64,000 nt of DNA, from contig JAZJZX010000012.1 of NCBI GenBank assembly GCA_040389445.1, forward strand, positions 77,204 to 141,203, written 5' to 3'. Position 1 is the stretch's first letter; each line of letters starts with the position of its first letter. This document shows positions 25,715 through 34,784 of the stretch, piece after piece. Made by a program: the position numbers and the translations under genes. The notes under the pieces were generated by a model that made no database searches, was not told the origin of the DNA, and worked only from the letters and a program-made list of their open reading frames with translations. The stretch is from UBA5189 sp040389445. Its GTDB lineage: Bacteria > Chloroflexota > Limnocylindria > Limnocylindrales > CSP1-4.

Positions 25715-25737
25715 CGGACGGATCCCGGAACGCGGAC

Positions 25738-26458
25738 ATGCATCGCGAACTGGTCGAAGCACTGCTCTCGAGGACATGGCCGGCGCGACGGCCGTCTGCT
25801 ATGGCGTGATCGACGACCTGGGCCACTCGATGGACACGGTCAATCATTGCCGGGCCCGAAGCCGGGGCGTTCATCGCGGTCTATCACACGTGGCGCGAGC
25901 CTCCCGGCGTGTTCGATGTCCAGCTCGCGACCTCGACTGATCTGCTGACCTGGACGTGGCGCGTCCAATTGGCCGCGGAGGCCTCGCAGCCGACGATCAA
26001 AGGCCGCCTCCGATGGCGGCTACGTCCTTTCCTGGGAGTTCACGCCACTCGATGGCACCTCGGACAGCTTTCCGACATTCCACTCCTACCAGTCCTGGGA
26101 TGCGCTGCTCACAGCATCAGCGGCCAAGTCGTACGAGGTGGACCTGACACTCTCGCCATGCTGCGAGGGGACTCCGAACCTGTACGCCGCGAGCAGCACG
26201 CGCGTGGATGCCGGGTTCCACTACCAGCTTCGCAGGGACGACTTCGGGTCGGAGCGCCTCTTTCTGGTCGACCAACTGAGCGGGGTCGCCGAACAACTCG
26301 AGCTTCGAACACGCGACGGCAGCGAGTCGGTCTCCAATGGAACGGTCGAACTCGTCGAGATCGGTGAACGCCCGGCCGTGGGGGTCGGGGTCTATGTGTT
26401 CAGCGACGGGCCGCAGGGCGGACAATTGATCTACTACCGGACGCTCGACGGCGGTTGA
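25738..26458 (+). pseudogene. Frameshifted secreted GH43-like (beta-propeller) protein gene
   Basis: Translation from about 25810 gives GAFIAVYHTWREPPGVFDVQLATSTDLLTWTW with AEASQPTIK, a sugar-hydrolase-like propeller blade. The coherent reading then switches to the next frame near 25998-26003 (T-I-K then A-A-S-D-G-G-Y) and continues SWEFTPLDGTSDSFPTFHSYQSWDALL, then CEGTPNLYAASSTRVDAGFHY, to the stop at 26456-26458. A single extra base in the AAAGG run would explain the shift. A TGA at 25807-25809 also interrupts the upstream frame, and no signal peptide remains. This stretch would otherwise look like a gene-free gap. Confidence 0.65.
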
Positions 26459-26485
26459 CCCGCGCCGCAGGCGTCACATCGCGCG

Positions 26486-27409
26486 TCACATGATGAACGC
26501 GGGTCCGGTGTGGATCCAGCGGTCGAGCTGCATGGACCGCGTGTCCGCCAGCACCTTCACGTAGAACGGGTCGATCTGAAACCCGCGCGCCAGCAGGTGG
26601 CGGACGGCGACATCGTTGAGCATCGGGACGCTGAAGTAGAGCTCCTCGATGCCGGCGGCGTGAGCCTCCCGCTCGACGTGGGCCAGCAGGGCCGGCATAT
26701 CGGCCGGGTCGAGGGCCGCAACCGGTCCCGAGTTGGATCCCTGCGCCCCAAACGCAACGCCCGCGATCGCATCGCCGCGTCGAGCGAGCCAGGCCGGCCG
26801 CATCCCCAGGAGGAATCGCGCGTCGATGTCGCGACGGTGCCCGAGGATGACCTGCTCGAGATCCCCGACGGCGCGGACCGAAGCCTCATCGGCTGCCAGG
26901 CGCTCGAATTGCAGGTCGGTTTCCGGTTCGATCGCCTCCGGGGCCCGGAACATGTCCATCGAAGTCGTGACGTAACCCACACCGTACCGCAGGTAGAGGC
27001 TCAACGCCCTCGCATCCTGGGTGGCGACGATCACGCGGTGCCGACCCCGGCCCGGCGGGAATGCCCGCCCCAGGAGTTCCCGCCCGATCCCCCTGGCCTG
27101 CGTCCCGGGCTCGACAAAGAAGTGCGTGAGCTCGAGCACGCCGTCCCGCTCGATCGACAATGCCCACCCGATGATCCTGCCGTCGACGTCCGCGGCAACC
27201 CAGTTCTCGGCCGCGTTCGCTGCAAGGTGCTCGACCCAGGGGCCCTGACTCGCCCATGCGGATTCGATTGGCGGATCGGCCGCGGTGGCCGCATCCACCA
27301 TGCCGATCCGGAACAGGTAGTCGAACAGGGAGCGCCTGAAGACCGCGAAGGCGGCGGGGATGTCTGCTTCGACGAGTGGGCGGCAGGTGATGAGCGATGT
27401 CTGGGCCAC
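26486..27409 (-). CDS. Double-GNAT acetyltransferase
   Basis: A 307-residue protein with two GNAT folds. The first (about 8-155) has FVEPGTQARGIGRELLGRAF, the acetyl-CoA loop, preceded by WVAADVDGRIIGWALSIE. The second (about 160-307) shows RGDAIAGVAFGAQGSNSGPVAALDPADMPALLAHVEREA followed by NDVAVRHLLARGFQI, but its pyrophosphate loop is degenerate. Start GTG 27409 is chosen because GGAGG lies six nucleotides upstream; an ATG at 27448 lacks one. The substrate is unknown. It diverges from the glycine riboswitch/gcvP unit. Confidence 0.75.
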   Translation of the reverse strand: MAQTSLITCRPLVEADIPAAFAVFRRSLFDYLFRIGMVDAATAADPPIESAWASQGPWVEHLAANAAENWVAADVDGRIIGWALSIERDGVLELTHFFVEPGTQARGIGRELLGRAFPPGRGRHRVIVATQDARALSLYLRYGVGYVTTSMDMFRAPEAIEPETDLQFERLAADEASVRAVGDLEQVILGHRRDIDARFLLGMRPAWLARRGDAIAGVAFGAQGSNSGPVAALDPADMPALLAHVEREAHAAGIEELYFSVPMLNDVAVRHLLARGFQIDPFYVKVLADTRSMQLDRWIHTGPAFIM

Positions 27410-27611
27410 GATCGTCCTCCAGTTCCCGGCGCCAGATGTGCCGGCCATGGCGGGTGGCGTGAGCGATGTGACGCACGCGGGTACCGGCTCGCGAGCGGAT
27501 GCTCGCAGGCGTCCCCGCGAGGATACCCATCGATTGCAACCCGCCGACCTGGGCAGGGCTCCGGATTTGGCTGGGACGGCGTACGATGCCCGCCAGATAC
27601 CCCAGTCGAAC

Positions 27612-27831
27612 TGCGCGGGAGAGATCGTCGGGACGTGGCGGGAACGCAACGTGACCGGCGGCGCCGACGGAGCAACGGCCCGGAACCTCTCAGGCACCAG
27701 GGACCGCGCAGGGATGGGGACGCTGGAGAGCGATGGCGACGAGCATCGGATCTCGTCGCGGCGCGCCGACGGAGGAACCTGCGGTCGCATGGCGCGCCGC
27801 CGGGACGCTCTCAGGCACCAGGACAGCGGGG
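27612..27831 (+). ncRNA. Tandem glycine riboswitch (gcvT element)
   Basis: Two consecutive aptamer cores are visible. The first has GGAGAG (27618-27623), GCCGACGGAGCAA (27663-27675) and CTCTCAGGCACCAGGGAC (27687-27704). The second has CTGGAGAGCG (27723-27732), GCCGACGGAGGAA (27765-27777) and CTCTCAGGCACCAGGACAG (27808-27826). These are the conserved strands of the glycine riboswitch, linked by about 20 nt. It ends about 25 nt before gcvP, whose GAGGAGGTG (27838-27846) immediately follows, so glycine probably switches translation or transcription on. TACGAT at 27582-27587 is a candidate -10. Confidence 0.93.
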
Positions 27832-27854
27832 CACCTTGAGGAGGTGCTACGCCG

Positions 27855-30761
27855 ATGCCCGAGAGCCAGACTGAGCTGGAGTTCGTCGATCGACACATCG
27901 GGCCCGATGGGGCCGATGTCGCCGAGATGCTCCGTACCATCGGGCAGGCCTCGCTCGACGACCTGATTCGCGCCACGGTGCCCTCGGCGATCCTGCGGGA
28001 TCGGGACCTGGACCTGCCGTCGGCCCGCTCAGAGGCGGAAGCGCTCGATGATCTCCGTGCGATGGCCGCCGCGAACCGACCGTTGCGGTCGATGATCGGG
28101 ATGGGCTACCACGACACCATCACCCCACCGGTGATCCAGCGCAACGTGCTCGAGAACCCGGCCTGGTACACGGCCTACACGCCGTATCAACCCGAGATCG
28201 CGCAGGGGCGCCTCGAGGCGCTGATCAACTTCCAGACAGCCGTCTGCGACCTCACCGGCATGGAGATCGCCAACGCGTCACTCCTCGACGAAGGTACCGC
28301 CGCGGCGGAGGCGATGGCGCTGGTGCACAGCGTTTCCTCGGTGAGCGACGGCAACCTTGTGCTCATCGATTCCGATACCCATCCGCAGACCATCGCCGTC
28401 GTTCGCACCCGGGCCGAGCCACTCGATATCCAGGTCGTGGTGGGGCCGCCGGCCGAGCTCCTGGCCAGGGCCGCCACCCCCCGGGAGGGGGAACGCCCAT
28501 ATGCGCTGTTGCTGTCCAGCCCGGGCTCATCGGGCGCGGTCCGGTCCCTCCGCGCGGACATCGACGCCGCCCATGCCGCCAAGGTGCTCGTCATCGTGGC
28601 CACGGACCTGCTGGCGGCGGTACTCCTCGAGAGCCCCGGCGCCCAGGGTGCCGACGTCGTGATCGGGAGCAGCCAGCGCTTCGGCGTGCCGATGGGCAAC
28701 GGCGGGCCACACGCGGCCTTCATGGCGACGCGCTCATCGTTCAAGCGCGCCCTGCCCGGGCGGCTCGTTGGCGTCTCGGTGGACGCGGACGGCGCTCCGG
28801 GATACCGGCTCACGCTCCAGACGCGAGAGCAGCACATTCGACGCGAGAAGGCGACCTCGAACATCTGCACCGCGCAGGTTCTCCTCGCCGTGATTGCCAG
28901 CATGTACGCGGCATGGCACGGACCGTCCGGGCTTCGCTCGATGGCCGAACGCGTGCACGCACGTGCATCCGCCCTTGCTGCCGGTCTTCGGCAGGTGCCC
29001 GGCCTGTCCCTCCGGCACGAGCGGTTCTTCGATGCCGTTGCGATCGAGACCGGGACTCCGGCCCGAGCCGATGGCTTGATCCAGGCCGCCGCTGAGGCCG
29101 GTTTCGAACTCCGGCGTCTCGACGCCACCGGGATCGGGCTGGCCTGCGACGAGACGACCACCGAGGGTGACATTGCCGTCGTCCTCGCCGCACTGGGCGG
29201 GCCGGCGCTCGACGCAGCCGCCGTGGGTGCCCAGGCCGCGGCCTCCCTGCCCGCCGAGGCTCGCCGGACCGATCCGATCCTGACGCATCCCGTCTTCTCC
29301 CTCTATCGGTCCGAGACCGAGATGCTCCGCTACATCTTCCGGCTGGCCGAGAAGGACGTGACGCTCACGCGTTCGATGATCCCGCTCGGGAGCTGCACGA
29401 TGAAGTTGAACGCGACGACCGAGATGATGGGCATCGGATTGGCGGGGTTCTCAAGGGTCCACCCGTTCAGCGATCCGGCCCGTCTGCCGGGCTACGCACG
29501 CCTCTTCGCCGACCTCGAATCCTGGCTCGCCGAGATCACCGGCTTCGCGGCGATCAGCCTCCAGCCGAACGCCGGTTCGCAGGGCGAGTATTCGGGCCTC
29601 CTCGCCATTCGTGGGTGGCACCTGTCGCGGGCTGAGGGACACCGCAAGGTCTGTCTCATCCCGGCATCGGCCCATGGCACGAATCCCGCAAGCGCGGTCA
29701 TGGCGGGGTATCGGGTCGTCGTCGTGGCCACCGACGCGCTCGGCAACGTCGATCTGGACGATCTCCGCGCGAAGATCGCAGCGCATGCCGCGAACCTCGG
29801 CGCGCTGATGATCACCTACCCGAGCACGCACGGCGTGTTCGAGGAGGCAATTGTCGAGATCTGCCGCCAGGTCCACGAGGCCGGCGGTCAGGTCTACATG
29901 GACGGCGCGAACATGAACGCGCAGGTCGGGCTGTCCCGGCCCGGTGACATCGGCGCCGATGTGTGCCACCTGAACCTCCACAAGACGTTCGCGATCCCGC
30001 ACGGCGGCGGGGGGCCCGGAATGGGCCCGATCGGCGTCGCGGCACATCTCGTACCGTTCCTGCCGGGGATGGGGCTGGCCGATCCGGGGCGTGTCGCATC
30101 GGCCTCGTACGGCAGTGCGAGCATCCTGCCGATCTCCTGGGCCTACGTCGCCATGCTCGGGACGGAGGGCGTCCGGCGCTCGACGCAGATCGCCATCCTC
30201 AACGCGAACTACCTCGCGGCGCGCCTCGGCGGCGCGTTCCCGGTGCTCTACGTCGGGGCCAGCGGCACCGTCGCACATGAGTGCATCCTCGACGTTCGAC
30301 CCGTGTCGGCGGCGAGTGGCGTGACGGTCGACGACATCGCCAAACGGCTCATGGACTTCGGGTTCCATGCTCCGACCATGAGTTTTCCGGTCGTCGGCAC
30401 GCTGATGATCGAGCCGACGGAATCAGAATCGAAGGCCGAGCTGGATCGATTCGCCGATGCCCTCCTCCAGATCCGGGCCGAGATCGCGGAGATCGAGGCG
30501 GGCATCGTCCCGCTGGAATCGAGCGCGCTGCGCAACGCCCCGCATACGGCGGCCGACCTGCTTCGAGACGAATGGGCGCGCCCCTATTCCCGGGAACAGG
30601 GGGCGTTCCCGCTCCCATGGGTCAAGGCACGAAAGTATTGGCCGCCGGTCCGGCGGATCGACAACGTCTACGGGGACCGCAACGTCGTCTGCGCGTGCCT
30701 CCCGGTGGAGGCCTACGCCGAGGCGGCCGGGGAGACGCAGCTCCTCGTGATGGCCGAGTAG
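27855..30761 (+). CDS. gcvP: Glycine dehydrogenase (decarboxylating), P-protein
   Basis: A 968-residue one-piece P-protein of the glycine cleavage system, which decarboxylates glycine and passes aminomethyl to lipoyl-GcvH. Both halves are present: the N-half with FVDRHIGPD and GMGYHDTITPPVIQRNVLENPAWYTAYTPYQPEI, and the C-half with LGSCTMKLNATTEM, ANMNAQVGLSRPGDIGADVCHLNLHKTF (PLP Lys near residue 710) and IPHGGGGPGMGPIGV. A glycine riboswitch lies directly upstream, confirming glycine-responsive control. No gcvT or gcvH is next to it; these must be elsewhere. Confidence 0.97.
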   Translation: MPESQTELEFVDRHIGPDGADVAEMLRTIGQASLDDLIRATVPSAILRDRDLDLPSARSEAEALDDLRAMAAANRPLRSMIGMGYHDTITPPVIQRNVLENPAWYTAYTPYQPEIAQGRLEALINFQTAVCDLTGMEIANASLLDEGTAAAEAMALVHSVSSVSDGNLVLIDSDTHPQTIAVVRTRAEPLDIQVVVGPPAELLARAATPREGERPYALLLSSPGSSGAVRSLRADIDAAHAAKVLVIVATDLLAAVLLESPGAQGADVVIGSSQRFGVPMGNGGPHAAFMATRSSFKRALPGRLVGVSVDADGAPGYRLTLQTREQHIRREKATSNICTAQVLLAVIASMYAAWHGPSGLRSMAERVHARASALAAGLRQVPGLSLRHERFFDAVAIETGTPARADGLIQAAAEAGFELRRLDATGIGLACDETTTEGDIAVVLAALGGPALDAAAVGAQAAASLPAEARRTDPILTHPVFSLYRSETEMLRYIFRLAEKDVTLTRSMIPLGSCTMKLNATTEMMGIGLAGFSRVHPFSDPARLPGYARLFADLESWLAEITGFAAISLQPNAGSQGEYSGLLAIRGWHLSRAEGHRKVCLIPASAHGTNPASAVMAGYRVVVVATDALGNVDLDDLRAKIAAHAANLGALMITYPSTHGVFEEAIVEICRQVHEAGGQVYMDGANMNAQVGLSRPGDIGADVCHLNLHKTFAIPHGGGGPGMGPIGVAAHLVPFLPGMGLADPGRVASASYGSASILPISWAYVAMLGTEGVRRSTQIAILNANYLAARLGGAFPVLYVGASGTVAHECILDVRPVSAASGVTVDDIAKRLMDFGFHAPTMSFPVVGTLMIEPTESESKAELDRFADALLQIRAEIAEIEAGIVPLESSALRNAPHTAADLLRDEWARPYSREQGAFPLPWVKARKYWPPVRRIDNVYGDRNVVCACLPVEAYAEAAGETQLLVMAE

Positions 30762-30818
30762 GGGAGCGGCCAGCCCTCCGCGACTCAGCCGCGACTCAGC
30801 CGCGGCCGGCCACACCAC

Positions 30819-30857
30819 AGCCAGCCACCCCAGCCGGCCACCCCAGCCGGCCACCCC
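30819..30857 (+). repeat. 13-bp tandem repeat in the gcvP/AH_C-like convergent gap
   Basis: Three tandem copies of AGCCGGCCACCCC (the first with one mismatch). Just upstream GCGACTCAGCC is repeated twice (about 30780-30801). The repeats fill most of the 111-bp gap between two convergent genes. Confidence 0.85.
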
Positions 30858-30872
30858 AGCCTCACGGCTGCA

Positions 30873-31265
30873 TCACGCCGTCCCGGCCTCGCGGGCGGTC
30901 CAGTACTCGCGCCAGCCACCGAACTCCGTGATCTCGCGGTGGCCCTCGGCTTCGATGACATCGCGCGGAAAGAGGATCCCCGGCACGATCCGGCCGTCCT
31001 CGAGTTCGACGGGGCCCCGATACAGGTTCGGTGGCTCGCCGGCCTCCACCCGTTCCCACACCTCGTCGGGTAGGTCGTACAGCTCACCCGGCACCGAGAT
31101 CCCGCCCTCGGAGACCTCGAACATCCCGGGATGAATGTCATTGATCGAGAAGATGCGGTATTTCGGAGCCGTCAGGAACGCCCCGAGAAAGGTGGCCCCA
31201 TCCAGATTGGGATTGAGCTTCAGGCCGCGCATGAGCGTGCCATTGACGAACAGGAGCGTGGACAC
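30873..31265 (-). CDS. Allophanate-hydrolase C-domain-like (GGCT-fold) protein
   Basis: A 130-residue protein. LLFVNGTLMRGLKLNPNLDGATFLGAFLTAPKYRIFSINDIHPGM followed by GGISVPGELYDLPDEVWERVEAGEPPNLYRGPVELEDGR matches the gamma-glutamylcyclotransferase-like C-terminal domain of allophanate hydrolases (AH_C). In the full-length enzyme that domain completes the breakdown of N-carboxycarbamate to ammonia and CO2. Here it is free-standing. GTG 31265 is chosen because GGAGG lies five nucleotides upstream; ATG 31289 lacks one. It is the last gene of the ureide cluster, separated from the permease by 128 bp that contains a strong hairpin. Confidence 0.75.
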   Translation of the reverse strand: MSTLLFVNGTLMRGLKLNPNLDGATFLGAFLTAPKYRIFSINDIHPGMFEVSEGGISVPGELYDLPDEVWERVEAGEPPNLYRGPVELEDGRIVPGILFPRDVIEAEGHREITEFGGWREYWTAREAGTA

Positions 31266-31291
31266 AACTACCTCCGATGCTGCGAGCATGC

Positions 31292-31324
31292 CACGGGCGG
31301 CTCCCGTGAGGGGAGCCGCCCGTG
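31292..31324 (-). terminator. Perfect 14-bp stem-loop between permease and AH_C-like genes
   Basis: CACGGGCGGCTCCC and its exact complement GGGAGCCGCCCGTG are separated by the 5-nt loop GTGAG. The stem is nearly all G/C. No U-tract follows on the minus strand. It could terminate the ureide operon, attenuate it, or stabilise the upstream message; the last gene downstream may have its own promoter. Confidence 0.65.
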
Positions 31325-31393
31325 CCTTCGGCCCGACCGGTCGACGTTGGGACGACCGCGACCGGCCTGGTGGGCCGTGGTACCTGGATCTGG

Positions 31394-33016
31394 CTACATC
31401 TCAACCTCGTCGGCCAGCGGCGGGGTCGAGACCGCATCGCGGAGCTCGGCCATGGATCCGTGGCCTTCACGCCACGCGGCGGCCCAGATGACGACGGCCC
31501 CAAGGAGATAGCCGATCCAGACCGGCTCCGGCTGTCGGATCTGAAACGCGCCGTCGACGCTCTGGAAGATCAAGCCGGCCGGATCGTGGATCAGGCCGAC
31601 CAATGACAGGCCGGCTGCGATCAGCGAGTACACGATCGCGCGGCTGTATTCCCTGCTGATGACGAAGTAGGCGATCGCGGCAAGCATGAGGCCGGCCAGG
31701 ACGGCGCCGGCCCCGAGGCGTTCCAGGCCTGCGTAGAGCACGCCCTGCTGGCCGAGGGCCTCATACGTGACCGTCGTGGCGTTGGTTCCGGCGGCTCCGA
31801 GGGCGCCGTCGACGAGGGTCTTCGCCCACTGGGCGACATTCGGCACCAGCGCCAGGACGATCGCCGGGGCGTACTTCGCCTTCGACGTCTGGAATGCCTG
31901 GGCGCCGATCACGAGACCGATGAACAGCAGGATCGGGAACAGCGCGGCGCGTGGAACGACCGCGAGGAACAGGGCGATGAGGCCGAGCAGGCAGATGGCC
32001 GAGATGACGATTCCCGTGGCCAGCGAGTACCCGATCCGGCCGCCGACGGCCTTCCATCCCGGATGGCCGATGTACACCGCGGGCGGGAATGGGCTGCCGA
32101 GGAACGAACCCACGATGGCGCCGATCCCGTCGGCCAGCAGGATGTGACGCAGGTTGTAGTTGTCGCCCGCCACGGACGCGGACTCGACGTTGTTCATGCC
32201 CTCGGTGAAGTTGTAGACGCCGAGCGGGATGGCCGTCACGAGGAGTGGCAGAACATCCGACATGCCGCTCAGGACCTCGGTGCCCGGCTTGGGCAGGTTG
32301 ATCCCGATCTGCGTGAACGCATCGGAGACCTGCTTCGGGTCGAGACCGTTCCAGCCGAAGACCGAGTAGGACAGCCAGCCGAGGGCCGTACCGACCAGGA
32401 TCGCCGCCAGGCCACCCGGAATGCCGAAGGGCAGGCGGACCCCCGCCGTCCACGACAACAGGATGATCGCGAGCGTCGCGAGTGAGATCCACGCGGCGTT
32501 GAACATCTCGAACGCGGCGTTCATCGAGATGAACGCGACCGAGATGCCGGCGAGGGTGCCGAGCATCGCGGCACGTGGGGTGTACTTGCGGATCGTTGGG
32601 CCGATGAACGCGCCGATGATCACGACCACGCCGATGAGGAAGGCCCACGCAATGCCGGCCTCCCACGCCTTCATGACATCGCCCGTCCTGCCGAGGACCG
32701 GCAGCATGATCGCGAACGTCACGAAAAAGTAGTGCGGGACGCTCGGCCCATAGGGCATCGCCGCGACGTCGTCGCGACCCTCCTTCTGCGCGAGCCGATA
32801 GGCGAGATAGGCGTAGAACAGGTTGCCGATCGGCAGCGCAATCGCAAGCGCCGGCAGGATGCGTCCGAAGACGTTCTCCGGCGGCAACCCGACGACATAC
32901 AGCATCAGTGACGACAGGACCAGCACGTTGAGCAGGACGTTCGTGCCCAACCCGAAGAACGCGTTCCAGTCCCCGGGCACCCACAACCTGGGCTTTGCGG
33001 TCATTGAACCTTGCAT
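31394..33016 (-). CDS. NCS2/AzgA-like nucleobase permease
   Basis: A 540-residue inner-membrane protein with about 12-14 hydrophobic helices. Near the middle SGMSDVLPLLVTAIPLGVYNFTEGMNNVESASVAGDNYNLRHILLADGIGAIVGSFLGSPFPPAVYIGHPG resembles the conserved NCS2 substrate region, where the Glu/Asn in TEGMNN align with the binding residues of xanthine/uracil permeases. Proton symport of a purine, pyrimidine or ureide is therefore predicted. ATG 33016 has GAGG at a distance of seven; ATG 33004 is an alternative. It is 31 bp downstream of the cysteine hydrolase and thus probably feeds the same pathway. Confidence 0.8.
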   Translation of the reverse strand: MQGSMTAKPRLWVPGDWNAFFGLGTNVLLNVLVLSSLMLYVVGLPPENVFGRILPALAIALPIGNLFYAYLAYRLAQKEGRDDVAAMPYGPSVPHYFFVTFAIMLPVLGRTGDVMKAWEAGIAWAFLIGVVVIIGAFIGPTIRKYTPRAAMLGTLAGISVAFISMNAAFEMFNAAWISLATLAIILLSWTAGVRLPFGIPGGLAAILVGTALGWLSYSVFGWNGLDPKQVSDAFTQIGINLPKPGTEVLSGMSDVLPLLVTAIPLGVYNFTEGMNNVESASVAGDNYNLRHILLADGIGAIVGSFLGSPFPPAVYIGHPGWKAVGGRIGYSLATGIVISAICLLGLIALFLAVVPRAALFPILLFIGLVIGAQAFQTSKAKYAPAIVLALVPNVAQWAKTLVDGALGAAGTNATTVTYEALGQQGVLYAGLERLGAGAVLAGLMLAAIAYFVISREYSRAIVYSLIAAGLSLVGLIHDPAGLIFQSVDGAFQIRQPEPVWIGYLLGAVVIWAAAWREGHGSMAELRDAVSTPPLADEVEM

Positions 33017-33047
33017 CTCGAGTCCTCACCCTCCTCAGGCGGCACGC

Positions 33048-33752
33048 TCAGTGCGTCGCCGCAGCCATGCCCGCTGATTCCCGGCGCGCCGCTTCCAGCG
33101 CGGTCAGGAAGCGGGATGAGTCGCTGACCCAGCCGAAGATCCCGCCCTGGGCCTTGATCATCGCCAGTGCCGCCTGCTGGAACTCGGGGAAATACGAGCC
33201 CACGCAGTCCTCCAGCACCAATGCGTCGAAGCCTCGATCATTCGCCTCCCTCACGGATGTCTGAACGCATACCTCGGTGGTCACGCCGGTGAAGATGAGC
33301 TTCTCGATGCCCCGCATCCGGAGGACCGTGTCCGAGTCCGTCGCGTAGAACATCCCCTTGCCCGGTTTGTCGATGACGGGCTCGCCGTCGATTGGCGCCA
33401 GCTCGTCGACGATCCCGTGGCCGTACTCGCCTCGGACGAGGAGCCGGCCCATGGAACCCTTGTCTCCGATCCGAAGGGGCGCGTTGCCGCGTTCCTTCTT
33501 CGCCCTGGGCAGGTCGGACAGGTCCGCCCGATGTCCCTCGCGGGTATGAACGACGAACATGCCGGCGGCGCGACAGGCCTCGAGGACCTTCTGGGCCGGC
33601 TTCACCGCCCGGAGCAGCATGGAGACGTCGTTCCCGAGCGATTCCCCGAAGCCGCCCGGATAGACGAAGTCGCGCTGGAAGTCGATCATCACCAGGGCGG
33701 TCTTCTCGAGCCTGAACTCGAATTCATACGGTTCCGCGTTGACCTTTGCCAT
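33048..33752 (-). CDS. Isochorismatase-like cysteine hydrolase (biuret hydrolase-like)
   Basis: A 234-residue hydrolase. The catalytic triad is visible as Asp 24 (VMIDFQRDF), Lys 132 (IDKPGKGMF) and Cys 162 (TGVTTEVCVQTSVREANDRGF). The order VVHTREGHRADLSDLP, GRLLVRGEYGHGIVDEL, IDKPGKG closely resembles, from memory, the biuret amidohydrolase of Rhizobium (BiuH) more than nicotinamidase or N-carbamoylsarcosine amidase. GGAGG lies five nucleotides before the ATG. It follows carbamate kinase by 78 bp. A role in hydrolysing a terminal ureido group of biuret, an N-carbamoyl compound or oxamate is inferred. Confidence 0.8.
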   Translation of the reverse strand: MAKVNAEPYEFEFRLEKTALVMIDFQRDFVYPGGFGESLGNDVSMLLRAVKPAQKVLEACRAAGMFVVHTREGHRADLSDLPRAKKERGNAPLRIGDKGSMGRLLVRGEYGHGIVDELAPIDGEPVIDKPGKGMFYATDSDTVLRMRGIEKLIFTGVTTEVCVQTSVREANDRGFDALVLEDCVGSYFPEFQQAALAMIKAQGGIFGWVSDSSRFLTALEAARRESAGMAAATH

Positions 33753-33830
33753 CAGTGCCTCCTGCAGTGCTGCTCGTGGTGGTGTTCGCGCCGCCGATCT
33801 CGAAGGGCATCCGATCGGCCTTTGCGCGGA

Positions 33831-34784
33831 TCATTCGTCCCGCACGACCCTCGTGCCGGTCTGTCCCTCGATGGCGCGACCGAGCGCCGCCGGCGTCGTG
33901 ATGAGGACCTCCTCTCCGCCGCGATCCAGGAACCGGATCGCGGCCTCAACCTTTGGACCCATGCTGCCCTTGGGGAACTCGCCCGCCGCGTTGTAGGCGG
34001 CCGCTTCGGAGCGCGTCATTCGTTCCAGCCACTGCTCGTCGGGCTGACGGAAGCGGATGGCGACCCGCTCGACACCGGTCGAGAGGATCAGGAGCGGCAC
34101 ATCCAGGTCGGCGGCCAGGAGCGCGGACGCACGATCCTTGTCGATGACTGCCTCGACGCCCCGGTACTGCCCCGGCGACGTCTCGACGACCGCGATGCCG
34201 CCGCCACCTACCGCGAGGACGACGAACCCTGCATCCACGAGCGCCCGAATCTGCGGCAGCTCCACGATCCGCTGCGGTTCCGGCGAGGCCACGACACGGC
34301 GGTACCCGCGGCCGCTGTCCTCGACGATCGTCCAGCCGGCCCTGGCGGCCCGGAGCTCGGCCTGCTCCTTCGTGTAGAACGGCCCGATCGGCTTCGTGGG
34401 GCGATCGAACGCGGGATCGGACTCGTCCACGACCACGTGGGTGAGGACACACGCCACGCGATCCGGGTAGCCGCGTTGGGCAAGCTCGTTGAGCAGTGCC
34501 TCCCCGAGGATGTGCCCGATCCCTCCCTGCGAATCGGCGACCGACATCTCGAGGCTCAGCTTGGGCACCGGCGCATCGTCGGGAACCAGCTCGGAACGCA
34601 GGAGGATGAAGCCGACCTGCGGGCCGTTGCCGTGGGTGACCACGACGCCCCAGCCACCGGCCACGAGATCGGCGATGTGGCGGGCGGTTTCGCTGGCGTT
34701 CTCGCGCTGCTCGGCGATGGTCCCGCGCTGTCCATCGAGGATGAGCGCGTTGCCTCCGATCGCGATCACGGCCCGGTGCTCCAT
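33831..34784 (-). CDS. allK: Carbamate kinase
   Basis: A 317-residue amino-acid kinase family enzyme. AVIAIGGNALI at the N-terminus, VVTHGNGPQVG, VLAVGGGGIAVVE, VIDKDRASALLA and FPKGSMGPKVEAAIRFL are the carbamate kinase signatures. It makes ATP from ADP and carbamoyl phosphate, releasing ammonia and CO2. ATG 34784 overlaps the allG stop by 1 bp (TGATG), so both are coupled. In E. coli the same step ends the allantoin route via oxamate carbamoyltransferase, and its allK partner lies in the same neighbourhood. The longer open frame upstream is out of family. Confidence 0.93.
   Translation of the reverse strand: MEHRAVIAIGGNALILDGQRGTIAEQRENASETARHIADLVAGGWGVVVTHGNGPQVGFILLRSELVPDDAPVPKLSLEMSVADSQGGIGHILGEALLNELAQRGYPDRVACVLTHVVVDESDPAFDRPTKPIGPFYTKEQAELRAARAGWTIVEDSGRGYRRVVASPEPQRIVELPQIRALVDAGFVVLAVGGGGIAVVETSPGQYRGVEAVIDKDRASALLAADLDVPLLILSTGVERVAIRFRQPDEQWLERMTRSEAAAYNAAGEFPKGSMGPKVEAAIRFLDRGGEEVLITTPAALGRAIEGQTGTRVVRDE

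Noticed and set aside
31761..33029. Second minus-strand frame over the permease
   Set aside because: Out-of-frame shadow of the hydrophobic permease; lacks hydrophobic pattern or motifs.
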